DNA of 64,000 nucleotides from Megaustenia siamemsis (GCA_032433765.1 JAVIAB010000073.1:57632565-57696564); one strand, 5' to 3'; shown: positions 46,055-58,336, numbered from the stretch's first letter. Numbers and translations: made by a program. The notes: generated by a model not told the origin, from the sequence alone.

Positions 46055-46423
46055 CCTGTAAAAATAATACAAACAATAAAAAAAAAATAACCCCTGCTGA
46101 GATCATATGTGGTAGACGAATGACAGGAAACAGCCTAAGAGATTAGATCAGAAATGAAGAACTGAGAGAAAAGCTAGGAACAACTCCCGTCATAGAATAT
46201 GTATTTTAAAAAATTTGTAAAATGTTTTGGTCACGTGACAAGGCTGAAAGATGAAAACACAATACAACGAACCTTCAATAAACGTTGCGAGAACACCAGA
46301 CCAAATGGCCAACCACGAATAAGATGGATTGAAGGAATATTGGAAACATTAGCAAACATAGTAGCATAGGTTCAACAGAGGAGCAAAAGACTGCAAATTA
46401 CATCTCCTCTCGAAGCTGGAAGG
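46055..46423 (+). pseudogene. LINE family D, C-terminal part, left of a SINE
   Basis: Reads CGRRMTGNSLRD, stop, IRNEELREKLGTTPVIEYVF, FGHVTRLKDENTIQRTFNKR, ENTRPNGQPRIRWIEGILET and RSKRLQITSPLEAG, matching 53848-54720. The sequence resumes after the SINE at 46682 with a short AAAAGAAGAAGAA tail. Confidence 0.85.
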
Positions 46424-46681
46424 GGAGCCGCGATAGCTCAGTGGTTAGTGAACTGGACTACACAAGACAAGAGGTAGGGTTCGATCCCAAACGACAGCTT
46501 CCGGTTCACCCAGCCTTTAATGGGTACCGGATTTTTTTCTGGGAAAGTAAAGCGGCACTGGCGTAATACCGACCACATTACCCCAAAAATCATGTGCCGA
46601 AGGTCTGTAAAATGTATGGTCACTTAAACCATATTCCCTACACGCCACTTGGCGTGACGGGGGTACTTTACTTTTTTTTTA
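46424..46681 (+). mobile_element. tRNA-derived SINE inserted in LINE family D
   Basis: GGAGCCGCGATAGCTCAGTGG head, GGTTCGATCCC box, common body, T-rich tail. CTCGAAGCTGGAAGG (46409-46423) and CTCGACGCTGGAAGG (46682-46696) flank it. Confidence 0.93.
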
Positions 46682-46984
46682 CTCGACGCTGGAAGGCAAA
46701 TGGGGAAGGAAATAAAAAGAAGAAGAATATTTAAAATATTCATTCCCAACCTGTTTTTTTTTCTTCTTAATAATCTAGTTTGCAGGTTATGACTTTACTC
46801 TTGTTTCTATCATGGCCAACTGAACTGTTTGTAGAAACAAAACCGATGACTTTTTTTTAATGTGAAAATGGCAAAGCGGGAAGTCATATATTTTTTAATC
46901 TATTAGTTTATCCTATATAATATTTTACATATAATATCAGGTGACGTGTTTTGTATTACAGAGATACGGAGAAGAACAGGAATT

Positions 46985-47462
46985 GTCAAAACGTCTTTAA
47001 CAGCATTAAACGTGTTATAATGGCAAAATGTTACATCTTCTCAATATTCCTGTATGGTGCAGAAACATGGACATTAGACAAGAAAATAGAACAGAAAATT
47101 GAAGCCTTTGAAATGTGGATTTATAGAAGAATAGGTAGAATTGGATGGAAACAAAAGATAACAAACGAGGAAGTTTTAAAACAACTGAAAATAAAAAGAG
47201 AACTACTAAATACAATTAAGACAAGACACATGAAATTTTGGGGGCATGTTAAAAGACACAACAGTCTACTAAAAGTAATATTGGGAGGAAAAATACAAGG
47301 TAAAAGAGGCAGAGGCATTCCAAGACTAACATGGACGAGTAACATCAAACGATGGACATGTCAATCTATGACAGCCTGCACCATCAAAGCAAGAAACAGA
47401 GTAGAATGGCGATCCATGGTAGCCAACCTTCGTTGCGGAGAAGGCACTCGATGATGATGATG
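46985..47462 (+). pseudogene. LINE family C, C-terminal part, open
   Basis: Open from 46951 to 47454: FLYGAETWTLDKKIEQKIEA, FEMWIYRRIGRIGWKQKITN, KFWGHVKRHNSLLKVILGGK and RVEWRSMVANLRCGEGTR, then ATGATGATGATGA. 5'-truncated (no RT palm). Better preserved than 21660-22380, so a younger copy. Confidence 0.88.
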
Positions 47463-47469
47463 AGGAATA

Positions 47470-47900
47470 TCAAAACAAAAAGCATCAGCGTTAAAAGTAA
47501 GAATTGGAAATTACTATGTCTGTTCAATGCTGTTGTATGTATAAGAAACATGGACAAGGAATAAGGAATGCATAAAATAAAACGGAAGCACTATAATTTA
47601 CAGAAAAACGGGAAGTGTATAGAGTTCGGAGAAGAAAACAGAAAATGAAGTTCTGACGCAATTGGAAATTAGGAAAGAATTATTGGGAACAATCAAATAC
47701 GTTGGACTAAACCGCAATATCATCTTAGGAGAAGAAGAAATGCATAAAATAAATGGCACAATCAAGAGGTGAGCTATTAGTTATAGGGATACCATATATA
47801 AGATATTAATTATAGGGAGTACCATCGAGGGAAGCGACAGATTAGAACTATGTCTCACAGTAGGCAACATTCGTTACGGGTTAACACTGCATAACAACTG
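47470..47900 (+). pseudogene. Second, decayed LINE family C-like remnant
   Basis: MYVIRNMDKE-like, KREVYRVRRRKQKMKF, LEIRKELLGTIKYVGLNRNI-like and STIEGSDRLELCLTVGNIRY-like pieces parallel the family C order, with many stops. Confidence 0.5.
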
Positions 47901-48600
47901 ATATAACTCTGCAACTAGAGTTATCACAGACGGATACATAATTCTGCTATAAATTGTTATTGCTATAGAGTGCCCCGGTATCACTGCAAAGGAATTAATT
48001 GCGCCAAATACGCCAAAAGACATAAGGCGAAACCGCACAGAAAGTGAACACAGCCAACTGTTCCTTGTCATACGATATCATCGTAAACAATCGGAATATC
48101 AAAACACGATCAAAACGGATGAAACACACAGCCCACGGTGTGCACAGAGTACTTAACTCAGCAGCTCCTGCAACAAGCTGGACTTGGAATATGTGGAAAC
48201 TGCAACAAGGAACACTTTTCATACATCGCCGTCAATGGCTCCTGCCGCCTATCCACCATATTGACCGGAAGTTCACGTCCTCCTGAAAATGTTGATCGTC
48301 ATATTTTTTTTTTTTATGTATAGCGCTTGATGATGTTAGGACATTGTTTTTTACTCAAAATCCGAACATATGAAACACAGTTAGTCGTCGTATTATCCCC
48401 GTCGCACATCAAACAACAGACCGTAAGATCTTCCTGCAATGTGAATTTGTGAAATTATAAACCACATATTGAAATTATAAAATCACATGTCTACCCGGAG
48501 GCGAAGGCGCACCTCACAGCACCAGAGATGAAAGTTGTCAGCGACCCACAGCTGATAGCTTGCGCCAGTATCGGTGAACCAGAACCTGCTCCACCTCTCC
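47900..48600. other. Unassigned stretch
   Basis: No family recognised. A short open stretch at 48138-48290 has QAGLGICGNCNKEHFSYIAV, with two close Cys. It might be coding or a repeat, but has no clear splice context. Confidence 0.35.
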
Positions 48601-48604
48601 GTGG

Positions 48605-48786
48605 TGCCTCCAGTAACAGACTAACCTGTCTAGTCTAGCCAAGCGAGTAGCGATCAAAGAGGGAAGACAACCCGGTACTCAAAAATGTCGTGCTGAAGTC
48701 GGATGTTTTGGGCCGAAAGGTGCAAATATCACATATATGCTGCAAGCCACAACACAACGCAGACACGCCCACTTAGCGCCCTTTTA
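48605..48786 (-). repeat. Dispersed repeat DR, best minus-strand copy
   Basis: Reverse complement aligns over about 180 bases with 14513-14695. Flanks at 48490-48604 may belong to it (CACCTCTCCGTGGTGCCTCC). Confidence 0.8.
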
Positions 48787-48899
48787 AGGGCGGATGATGA
48801 ACAGGTGTACTCTTTTAATGATCAGGCGAGCTCAACAAGCAAGCATGTCTACCATCGATCTCACAGTAGCCCTCTTGAATTTAGACATCCTTCCTGACT

Positions 48900-49860
48900 A
48901 ACATGAAACTCCGAGTCATCCCGGTGCTGCAAGGTCTTAAACAAAGCTCAGTCATTTCGCCATTCAACATTAGTGTACTGCCGGTCTAGGGTTTATACGA
49001 TGAGCCATTCATTGTGCTATAAATATACGTAAACAACATCTGTTACATATGGATGTGACTGTTTGGAATTAGACAAATATAACATTCGTGAGCAGAAATG
49101 GAGCGAAACATTTATTGATATTAACTTTTCTAATCGTTGGATTAAACAGATTAATATCACACGGTCGTTTCAGCTGTTTTCCTTCAAGTACAGTTAAAGA
49201 AATAAAAGCCACGTTTCTCTGTTACCTAATACTGTATTATCCGGAGATCTGTTGCGGGATTTTCAGTTTTAAAAAGCCATTAAGTCACACATATGTTTAT
49301 CTAATACTTTTCTTCATGGCAGGGGTGAGCAACCTTTTATTTTCTGAGAGCCAGATCTGAAGACTACTGTAAAAATCTTAATATTAGTGTAGAGTGGAAG
49401 ACAGAAAAATGAGTGGAATAAAAATGAGAGGGGTGAGGCAGAAAAAAAAGGGGGAAGAGAAAAATTATACAATAAATTATAAATAGAAAGCTTATCGGTT
49501 TAATGTGAGGTTTGTACCTGAATTTCATGCACAACGTTGTCCATGTTTGGTGGTATTTGTTTAACAGCAATGGTTGTATGTTTTCTGAATTTGTGTCAGT
49601 TAATCAGTTTCTTGCTTTTGATTTAGTCCACTTAAGTTTTGCAAAAAAACATTGTCCACAAACCTAAGTGCTACCAAACAATGAAGATATTTTTTAGGTA
49701 TTTGATGTGAACAGTGGATATTGTACACTTGGGGAAACAAGATGTATAGACGTCCAGCGTCTTCGAGTCCGTCTATTTTGATTTCAGAATATTTTTTTTC
49801 CTTTCAAGTCAATAACTTCCATTTGTAACTCTGCCGGAGCAGCATTTACATCGATACCAA
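48900..49860. other. Unassigned stretch
   Basis: AT-rich, with no element or gene recognised. A stretch at about 49300-49900 resembles text typical of old hAT-derived sequence (GGGGTGAGCAACCTTTTATTTTC), too weak to call. Confidence 0.35.
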
Positions 49861-49865
49861 ATATA

Positions 49866-50099
49866 TGCTAAGTGGTGTATTGAATATGGTGTTAGTGGCA
49901 ATAATTTTTACAGACCTTCGGCACATGATTTATTTGGGTAATGTGGTCGGTATTACGCCCGTGCCGCTTTACTTTCCGAGAAAAAAAAAATCCGGTACCC
50001 ATTTAAGACTGGATGAACCGGAAGCCGTCGGTTGGAATCGAACCCTACCTCTTGTCCATAGTAGTCCAGTTCACTAACAACTGAGCGATCGCGGCTCCC
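49866..50099 (-). mobile_element. tRNA-derived SINE, minus strand, 3'-clipped
   Basis: Body, then AGTCCAGTTCACTAACAACTGAGCGATCGCGGCTCCC: the head is intact with small changes (GAGCGATC for GAGCTATC). Starts at GCTAAGTGGTGTATTG, so the tail beyond GTGACGGGG is missing. Confidence 0.88.
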
Positions 50100-50249
50100 T
50101 GGCTTTACGCTATATTACGGTATTATCAATAGTTCTGCTGAATACTGAATTTAAGAATTAAAAGCAAAATTTACTCGTTGCGTTGTGGCTGTATTTGGAA
50201 TATTGTGCCAATGCCCAAACATTGCAACGAAGACTGTTTCTCATTAGGT

Positions 50250-52684
50250 TTTATTAGTGCTGCTGCTGCTACAACTACTACTACTTCTCCTGCTGTTACT
50301 ACTACTACCACTACTACTATTACTACTACTGCTGCTGTTACTACTACTACTACTGCTGCTGTTACTACTACTACTACTGCTGCTGTTACTACTACTACTA
50401 CTGCTGCTGTTACTACTACTACTGCTGCTGTTACTACTACTACTGCTGCTGCTGTTACTACTACTACTACTGCTGCTGTTACTACTACTACTACCACTGC
50501 TACTACTACTACTGCTGCTGCTGTTACTACTACTACTACCAATCCTACTACTACTACTGCTGCTGCTGTTACTACTACTACCACTGCTACTACTACTACT
50601 GCTGCTGCTGTTACTACTACTACTACTGCTACTACTACTACTGCTGCTGCTGTTACTACTACTACTACCACTGCTACTACTACTACTGCTGCTGCTGTTA
50701 CTACTACTACTACCACTGCTACTACTACTACTGCTGCTGTTGTTACTACTACTACCACTGCTACTACTGCTACTGCTGCTGCTGTTACTACTACTACCAC
50801 TACTACTACTACTACTACTGCTGCTGCTGTTACTACGACTACTACTACTACTACTACTACTACTGCTGCTGTTACTACTACTACTGCTGCTGTTACTACT
50901 ACTACTGCTGTTACTACTACTACTACTGCTGCTGTTACTACTACTACTACCACTGCTACTACTACTACTGCTGCTGCTGTTACTACTACTACTACTGCTA
51001 CTACTACTACTGCTGTTGCTGTTACTACTACTACCACTGCTAGTACTACTACTGCTGCTGCTGTTACTACTACTACTACCACTGCTACTACTACTACTGC
51101 TGCTGCTGTTACTACTACTACTACCACTGCTACTACTACTACTGCTGCTGCTGTTACTACTACTACCACTGCTACTACTGCTACTGCTGCTGCTGTTACT
51201 ACTACTACCACTACTACTACTACTGCTGCTGCTGTTACTACGACTACTACTACTACTACTACTACTACTGCTGCTGTTACTACTACTACTGCTGCTGTTA
51301 CTACTACTACTACTGCTGCTGCTACTACTACTACCACTGCTACTACTACTACTGCTGCTGCTGTTACTACTACTACTACCACTACTACTATTACTACTAC
51401 TGCTGCTGTTACTACTACTACTACCACTGCTACTACTACTACTGCTGCTGCTGTTACTACTACTACTACCACTGCTACTACTACTACTGCTGCTGCTGTT
51501 ACTACTACTACCACTGCTACTACTACTACTGCTGCTGCTGTTACTACTACTACCACTGCTACTACTACTACTGCTGCTGCTGTTACTACTACTACTACTA
51601 CTACCACTACTAATATTACTACTACTGCTGCTGTTACTACTACTACTACTGCTGCTGTTACTATTACTACTATTGTTACTATTGCTACTACTGCTACTAC
51701 TACTACTACTACTGTTACTACTACTACTGCTACTACTGCTACTACTACTACTACTTTTACTGCTGTTACTACTACTACTACTACTACTACTGCTGCTACT
51801 ACTACTATTACTACTACTATTACTACTACTGCTGCTGCTACTGCTATTACTACTACTATTACTACTACTATTACTACTACTACTACTATTAATATTACTG
51901 CTACTATTGTTACTACTTCTACTACTACTACTACCGCTACTATTGCTACTACTACTACTACTACTACTAATACTGATGTTACTACTACTATTACTACTAC
52001 TACTGCTGCTACTACTACTATTACTACTACTACTACTGCTATTACTACTACTGCTACTATTGCTACTACTGCTGCTACTACTATTACTACTACTACTACT
52101 ATTACTACTACTGCTACTATTGCTACTACTACTACTACTACTATTACTACTACTACTACTATTACTACTACTGCTACTATTGCTACTACTGCTGCTACTA
52201 CTACTACTACTACCACTGCTACTACTGCTACTGCTACTACTACTACCACTACTGCTACTACTACTACTACTATTACTACTGCTACTACTACTGCTGCTAC
52301 TACTATTACTACTACTACTGCTGCTACTACTAGTACTACTACTACTACTATTACTGCTACTACTACTACTGCTACTACTACTACTACTACTACTGCTACT
52401 GCTGCTACTACTATTACTACTACTACTACTACAGCTGCTGCTGCTGCTACTACTACTACTACTACTGCTATTACTATTACTACCACTACTGCTACTACAA
52501 CTACTACTCCTCCTACTACTACTACTGCTGCTGCTACTACTACTACTAATACTACTGCTACTACTACTGCTATCACTACTACTGCTGCTACTACTACTAC
52601 TACTGCTATTACTATCACTACCACTACTGCTACTACAACTACTACTCCTCCTACTACTACATGCTACTACTACTGCTGCTGCTG

Positions 52685-52716
<32 letters not shown>

Positions 52717-52925
52717 ACTGTACTACTGCTACTACTACTACTAGTACTGCTACTACTGCTACTACTACTACCACTACTGCTACTACTACTACTACTACAG
52801 CTACTACTGCGACTACTACTACTACTACTATTACTTCAACTACTGCTACTACTACTACTACTACTACTGCTACTACTGCTACTACTACTACACTATTACT
52901 ATTAATTCAACTACTGCTACTATTT
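50250..52925. repeat. 2.7-kb trinucleotide array (ACT/GCT/GTT/CCT-type)
   Basis: Made of ACT, GCT, GTT, ATT and ACC triplets; up to about 51660 there are higher-order units such as GCTGCTGCTGTTACTACTAC followed by TACCACTGCTACTACTACTA. The right part is less regular (ATT-rich). Three frames are open over 800 to 955 codons because none of these triplets, in any phase used, makes a stop. Not coding as far as can be seen. Confidence 0.97.
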
Positions 52926-52929
52926 TTAA

Positions 52930-53450
52930 GACCGCCTACACAATTACAGTTGCTGTTGTCAGTTTCATACAGGACCGCCCTACTTTTACTAGAGAAAATA
53001 CCCACGTTCAGATCACAGGTGAACTTCGAAACTGTATCGGTTTGAAAATAACTAGAACTTACAGGGAGGGGGCTGAGAATGTTCTTAATATTGACTTGTG
53101 AGTCAAGAAATAATATTTTGGGCCAGACTTTGGCTATCGTGAGGATTACGAAAGAACGACCTTGACACCGAGATGCTGTTGCTGCCCTACGAGATGCTAC
53201 AGATTGTGTCAGCTACTGACCAAGAGAAACAAAAGGAAACGTTGTGTTTGGCATTAGTTTTTTTTTTTATAACAAAAATCTGGAATACAGCGCCAAACAT
53301 GAGGAAATGATAACCTGCATGGGCGAGCACAACTAGCCAGTGTGCACACACTACGTCATTGTTGTCGAAAGCAACGGACTACCTATGGGTTTATCCAGAC
53401 TGATGTTTGAAAATACAAGCTATGCAGATGAAATGTAATAACATTTAATA
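52930..53450. other. Unassigned stretch
   Basis: Nothing recognised between the trinucleotide array and the 28-bp array. Confidence 0.5.
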
Positions 53451-53454
53451 TTTT

Positions 53455-53848
53455 TTTGGCACCTCTTTCTCAGTTTTTATTTTTAGGAATCTCTTACTTA
53501 GTTTTTATTTTTAGGCATCTCTTACTTAAATCGTATTTTTATGCATCTTAGATCGTATCTTTATGCATCTCTTACTTAAATCGTATTTTAGGCATCTCTT
53601 ACTTAGATTCTATTTTTCTTGCATCTCTTACTTAAATCGCATTTTTATGCATTTCTTATTAAATCGTATTTTTAGACATCTTAGATCGTATTTTTATGCA
53701 TCTCTTACTTAAATCGTATTTTTAAGCATCCCTTACTTAGATAGTATTTTTATGCATCTCTTACATAGATCGTATTTTTAGGCATCTCTTACTTGTATCT
53801 TATGCATTGTATCTTATTTAATCGTATCTTATGCATCTCTTAGTTAGA
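53455..53848. repeat. 28-bp minisatellite, left block (degenerate)
   Basis: Units of the type GCATCTCTTACTTAGATCGT ATTTTTA, with deletions and changes (about 13 units). It continues to the right of the LINE at 55396. Confidence 0.93.
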
Positions 53849-54718
53849 TCAGGTGTAAGACAGGGGTGCGTATTATCCCCCTTACTGTTTATTACATGCA
53901 TGGACCATATATGCAAGATAGCCAACCCATCAGAGACAGAGGAGATCAACGAGCTTCTATTTGCAGACGATCAGGCACTGATACATGAAACAATAGAAGA
54001 CCTACAAGAACACTTAAACAAACTCAACATCTCAGGCACAAAATACAACATGAAAATCAACATCAACAAAACGGAAGTCATGAATGTCGCCAAAAATAAA
54101 CAGAACATCAACATAACTATAGAAGGCAGACAAATAAAACAAGTAGAGGAATTCAAATACCTAGGAAGTCTAATGACAAACGATAATTCTCAAACAGCAG
54201 AGATAGAATCAAGATGCAACAAAGCATGTCAAATCATCGGACACCTATCACTACTATTGTCCAACAAGGAAATAACTCTTGAGGCAAAACGAGCACTATA
54301 CAATACAATCTTCATCCCAACGTTGTGCTACCAATGCCAGACCTGGACCCTAGATGCAAGAACAATAATAAACAGATAACCTCTACAGAAATGAAATGTG
54401 TTAGACGAATTACAGGAAACAGTCTGAGAGATAAGATCAGAAATGAAGAACTGAGAAAAAAGCTAGGAATAGTCCCCGCCATAGAATATATAAGGAAACA
54501 ACAGATAAAATGGTTTGGCCACGTGACAAGGCAGAAAGAACAAAACACAACACAACGAGCCTTCAACAAACGCTGTGAGAACACCAGACCCAAGGGTCGA
54601 CCACGAAAAAAATGGGTCGATGGAATATTAGAAGCACTAAGAAACATAGCAGCAGAGGTGAACAGAAGAGCAAAAGACCGCAAATTATATCTCCCCACGA
54701 CGCTGAAAGGCAGATGAG
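53848..54718 (+). mobile_element. LINE family D, 5'-truncated insertion in the minisatellite
   Basis: Starts within RT motif 4: GVRQGCVLSPLLFITCMDHI, then NELLFADDQALIHETI (FADD site) and VEEFKYLGSLMTNDNSQTAE. After a one-base shift at about 54375 it reads MKCVRRITGNSLRDKIRNEE, EYIRKQQIKWFGHVTRQKEQ and RPKGRPRKKWVDGILEAL, and ends LPTTLKGR. The GAA-type tail 54719-55395 follows. Only one frameshift, so fairly young. Confidence 0.92.
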
Positions 54719-54802
54719 GAAGGAAAGAAGAAGAAAGAAGAAGAAGAAGAAGAAGAAGAAGCAGAAGAGAGAAGAAGAAGAAGAAGAGAAGAAGAAGAAG
54801 AA

Positions 54803-54849
<47 letters not shown>

Positions 54850-54862
54850 AGAAGAAGAAGAA

Positions 54863-54924
<62 letters not shown>

Positions 54925-54925
54925 A

Positions 54926-54987
<62 letters not shown>

Positions 54988-55009
54988 AGAAGAAGAAGAA
55001 GAAGAAGAA

Positions 55010-55041
<32 letters not shown>

Positions 55042-55051
55042 AGAAGAGGAA

Positions 55052-55086
<35 letters not shown>

Positions 55087-55126
55087 AGAAGAAGAAGAAG
55101 AAGAAGAAGAAGAAGAAGAAGAAGAA

Positions 55127-55197
<71 letters not shown>

Positions 55198-55240
55198 AGA
55201 AGAGAAGAAGAAGAAGAAGAAAGAAGAAGAAGAAGAAGAA

Positions 55241-55302
<62 letters not shown>

Positions 55303-55338
55303 AGAAGAAGAAGAAGAAGAAGAAAAGAAGAAGAAGAA

Positions 55339-55394
<56 letters not shown>

Positions 55395-55395
55395 T
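54719..55395. repeat. GAA/AAG trinucleotide array, about 0.68 kb (LINE tail)
   Basis: Purine-only strand of GAA with GAGGAA interruptions. Long frames on both strands (poly-Lys/Arg and poly-Phe types) are products of the repeat. Long GAA tracts are known to form triplex DNA. Confidence 0.96.
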
Positions 55396-55590
55396 ACATC
55401 TCTTACTTAGATCGTATTTTTATGCATCTCTTACTTAGATCGTATTTTTATACATCTCTTACTTAGATCGTATTTTTATGCATCTCTTACTTAGATCGTA
55501 TTTTTATGCATCTCTTACTTAGATCGTATTTTTATACATCTCTTACTTAGATCGTATTTTTATGCATCTCTTACTTAGATCGTATCACAA
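55396..55590. repeat. 28-bp minisatellite, right block (regular)
   Basis: About seven units of ATCTCTTACTTAGATCGTAT TTTTATGC, with GCATCT/ACATCT changes. Confidence 0.95.
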
Positions 55591-55595
55591 ATATA

Positions 55596-56910
55596 GGGTG
55601 TCTCTTTAATGACTGTGCATTTTTTGTTGTTGAAATAATTACGCACCTAAATTTTATCTACGTATGACGTAATAGTTCAAGCACCATTTACGTCTTCATT
55701 TAAACATCACTGCTACATGATAGATCTGGCTTACAATGGTGTTAACGATTGAAGAAAGAGTATTTATAGTGGAGCATGTGTTCCGTAACGGCGGCAAGTA
55801 TTCGAATGGGGTTGTTGAACAATTTGTGAATAGATTTCCTGATACACCAGTGCCTCATCGAAATACTGTGAGTAATTTAATAATCAAATTCCAAAACACC
55901 GGTAGTGTACATGATGTTAGCCGTCCTGGTAGACCATCTGTTCTTGAAGTAACATCTCTCAACATCCAGGACAGCATTCTAATGAGTCCTGGCAAATCAA
56001 TAAGAAAGCTGGCTCAACAAGTACACAAATCAAGCAGTACTGTTCATAGAGTTCTGAAAAAAAAATTAAAGTTACATCCGTACAAATTTTCCGTCGTTCC
56101 TCAATTAAAAGAATTAGATCACCAATCCAGAATTAATTATTGTATGTGGTTTGAGAATTTTCTAGCCCAAGAAGGTGAGGAAATCCTTGATTTCACTTTC
56201 TTCACAGATGAAGCATGGTTCCATTTGTCTGGGTACGTAAATAGGCAGAATGATCGTCTTTGGAGTGATGAAAATCCACATGCATTGCACCCAGTGCCTC
56301 TCCACGATCAGAAAGTAGGAGTGTGGTGTGCAATGAGTCGTCAGCGGATAATCGGCCAAATTTTCTTCTATGACACAATAAATTCAGAAAGATACAGGAT
56401 TAACATACTGGAGCGATTCGTAACCCAACTTTCTGAGCCAGAAATTGAAAAAGCTTGGTTTCAACAAGATGGCGCAACTGCTCACACTGCTGTAAAATCA
56501 CTGGAATTTTTATATGAAATTTTTGCTAATCGTATAATCTCTCGCTGAATTTGACCTGCACGGTCTCCTGATCTTACTCCCATGGACTACTATCTCTGGG
56601 GTGAACTGAAAGGAAAAGTGTACGAAAACAATCCCCACACACTCGATGAGCTGCAGGTTTCAATCGCCAACAACATTAATAATGTTACACAGCCCATACT
56701 GCGTAAGGTTTTTGACAATATGAAAAAACGTATCAACATTTGCCAACTAAAACGTGGTGGATATTTCGAATACCTTTTGTGAATAGTGATGTTATATGTT
56801 TAACTTTACCGAAAAAGGAACAAGCTACAGCAGTACATGATGCGTGATTTACATAAATAAATTGGAACAACTAGATTTTCAAATAATGCACAGTCATTAA
56901 AGAAACACCC
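55596..56910 (+). mobile_element. Tc1/mariner-superfamily transposon, both ends present
   Basis: The left end GGGTGTCTCTTTAATGACTG and the right end CAGTCATTAAAGAAACACCC are inverted repeats of about 27 bases with one mismatch. TA precedes the left end. No TA follows the right end, where a second related copy begins. Length 1315 bp. Confidence 0.92.
55736..56782 (+). pseudogene. Tc1/mariner-type transposase with two nonsense codons
   Basis: One frame of 348 codons from MVLTIEERVFIVEHVFRNGG. N-terminal helix-turn-helix part (HRNTVSNLIIKFQNTGSVHD, SRPGRPS, RKLAQQVHKSSSTVHRVLKK), then the catalytic DDE/D core: FTDEAWFHLSGY (Asp158), WFQQDGATAHTA (Asp245) and SPDLTPMDYYLW (Asp284). So 38 residues lie between the second and third Asp if the last is MDYY. 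Codons 271 and 273 are TGA (GGA- and TGG-type positions by comparison with the second copy, RGIWPARSPD). No frameshift otherwise. Transposition would need a helper. Confidence 0.93.
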
Positions 56911-57778
56911 ACCGATCTGGAAGACCTTCAATTTCACAAGACCAAATTATGGAACTCCAAGACAGAATTACAATGAGTCCAAATGCATCTTTAAACCACT
57001 TGTCTCAACAGGTGCAAATATCTAAGAGTTCTGTTCACAAGGTTTTAAGAAGTGAACTACACTATCGTCCAAACAAATTAACTGAAGTGTCTCAACTCCA
57101 AGAAAGAGATTATGAATCCCGTTTAAACTACTGCATGTGGTTTCAGAATTTTATTTATGAACATGGCGCTGCCATCCTTGACGTCACTTTTTTCACTGAT
57201 GAGGCCTGGTTTCATTTATCCGGTTATGTGAACAGTCAGAACAATCGGCTGTGGAGCAGTGAAAACCCCCATGAATTTCATCAAGTGCCGCTTTACGATC
57301 AAAAAGTCGGAGTGTGGTGCGCTATAAGTCGTATGCGGATAATAGGACCTATATTTTTTAATGAAACAATAAATGCAGAACGTTACCGTACTTTAATTCT
57401 GGAACCGTTCACACACACCTTACAGAACGGGAAATTATGGAATCCTGGTTTCAGCAGGATGGGGCAACAGCACACACAGCCACAACAACACTCAATTATT
57501 TAGAAAGCATATTTGCAAATCGCATTATTTCACGTGGAATCTGGCCTGCTCGTTCACCAGATCTAACACCCCAGATTATTATCTGGGGGGGGGGGGGGGC
57601 ATTGAAGGGGAAAGTTTATGAAAATAATCCGCAGACAATTAATGACCTAAAGACTGAAATAGTAGACAAGATTAAACAAATATCACCAGACATTATTCTG
57701 AAGGTTTTCGCAAATATGGAAAGACGAATCACGACATGTCTTGAGGCCCATGGTGGACATTTTCAACATATGCTTTAG
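56911..57778 (+). pseudogene. Second Tc1/mariner transposase copy, lacking its N-terminus
   Basis: Begins HRSGRPSISQDQIMELQDRI, equivalent to residue 60 of the first copy, and directly adjoins the first copy's right end. FTDEAWFHLSGYVNSQNNR and WFQQDGATAHTATTTL keep two Asp. A frameshift at about 57440 and a G15 run at 57585-57599 (in YYLWG) disrupt the third region. Ends HGGHFQHML, stop. No right inverted repeat found. Confidence 0.9.
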
Positions 57779-57779
57779 G

Positions 57780-58305
57780 CACTTTATTGTGTTAATACCA
57801 ACATTACCCATTATAAGCTCGCCGATAGCAGTTAAGTATATTTGAATATTTTACAATTTGTGTGACGCATTAGTTAACCGCATTTCTGGTGACGTTTTTC
57901 TTCCGAGAGTAGAAATTCACTGCACTGCGACTTTAGAAACACAAGTAATCGGAGTACATTATGAAGTAATGCAAAATGAAATGGTTTGGTCACGTATCTC
58001 GATCGTCTAGTCTAGCAAAGACCATAATCCATCTGATCTGACACATTTGTTCTGGTGTCCAGGGAATCAGTATTGCACATGATTTGTATACATACACATT
58101 CGCACATACTGATTATGGTTATGATGTTTGCTCCGACATTTTTCAAAGACCAACGCCTTTGTGTTTTGGTAATGTGAACGATAACAAGCAAATCCGCATG
58201 ATATTACTATTAAAAAATTTCTGGTACCTATTTTCAGATACTGGGTAAATCTAATGCCGCATCGATCTGAGGAACAAATATGTATCTATACACACACACA
58301 CACAC

Positions 58306-58336
<31 letters not shown>

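Noticed and set aside
48138..48323. Possible small host exon with two close Cys residues
   Set aside because: Too short, without clear splice sites or a known family; left as unassigned sequence.
50178..53045. Open frames of 817-955 codons rich in Thr/Ala, Leu or Val
   Set aside because: They are translations of a trinucleotide array. No start context, no non-repeat domain, and all three phases are open equally.
54563..55466. Poly-Lys/Arg and poly-Phe open frames
   Set aside because: GAA tract on either strand, the tail of a LINE.
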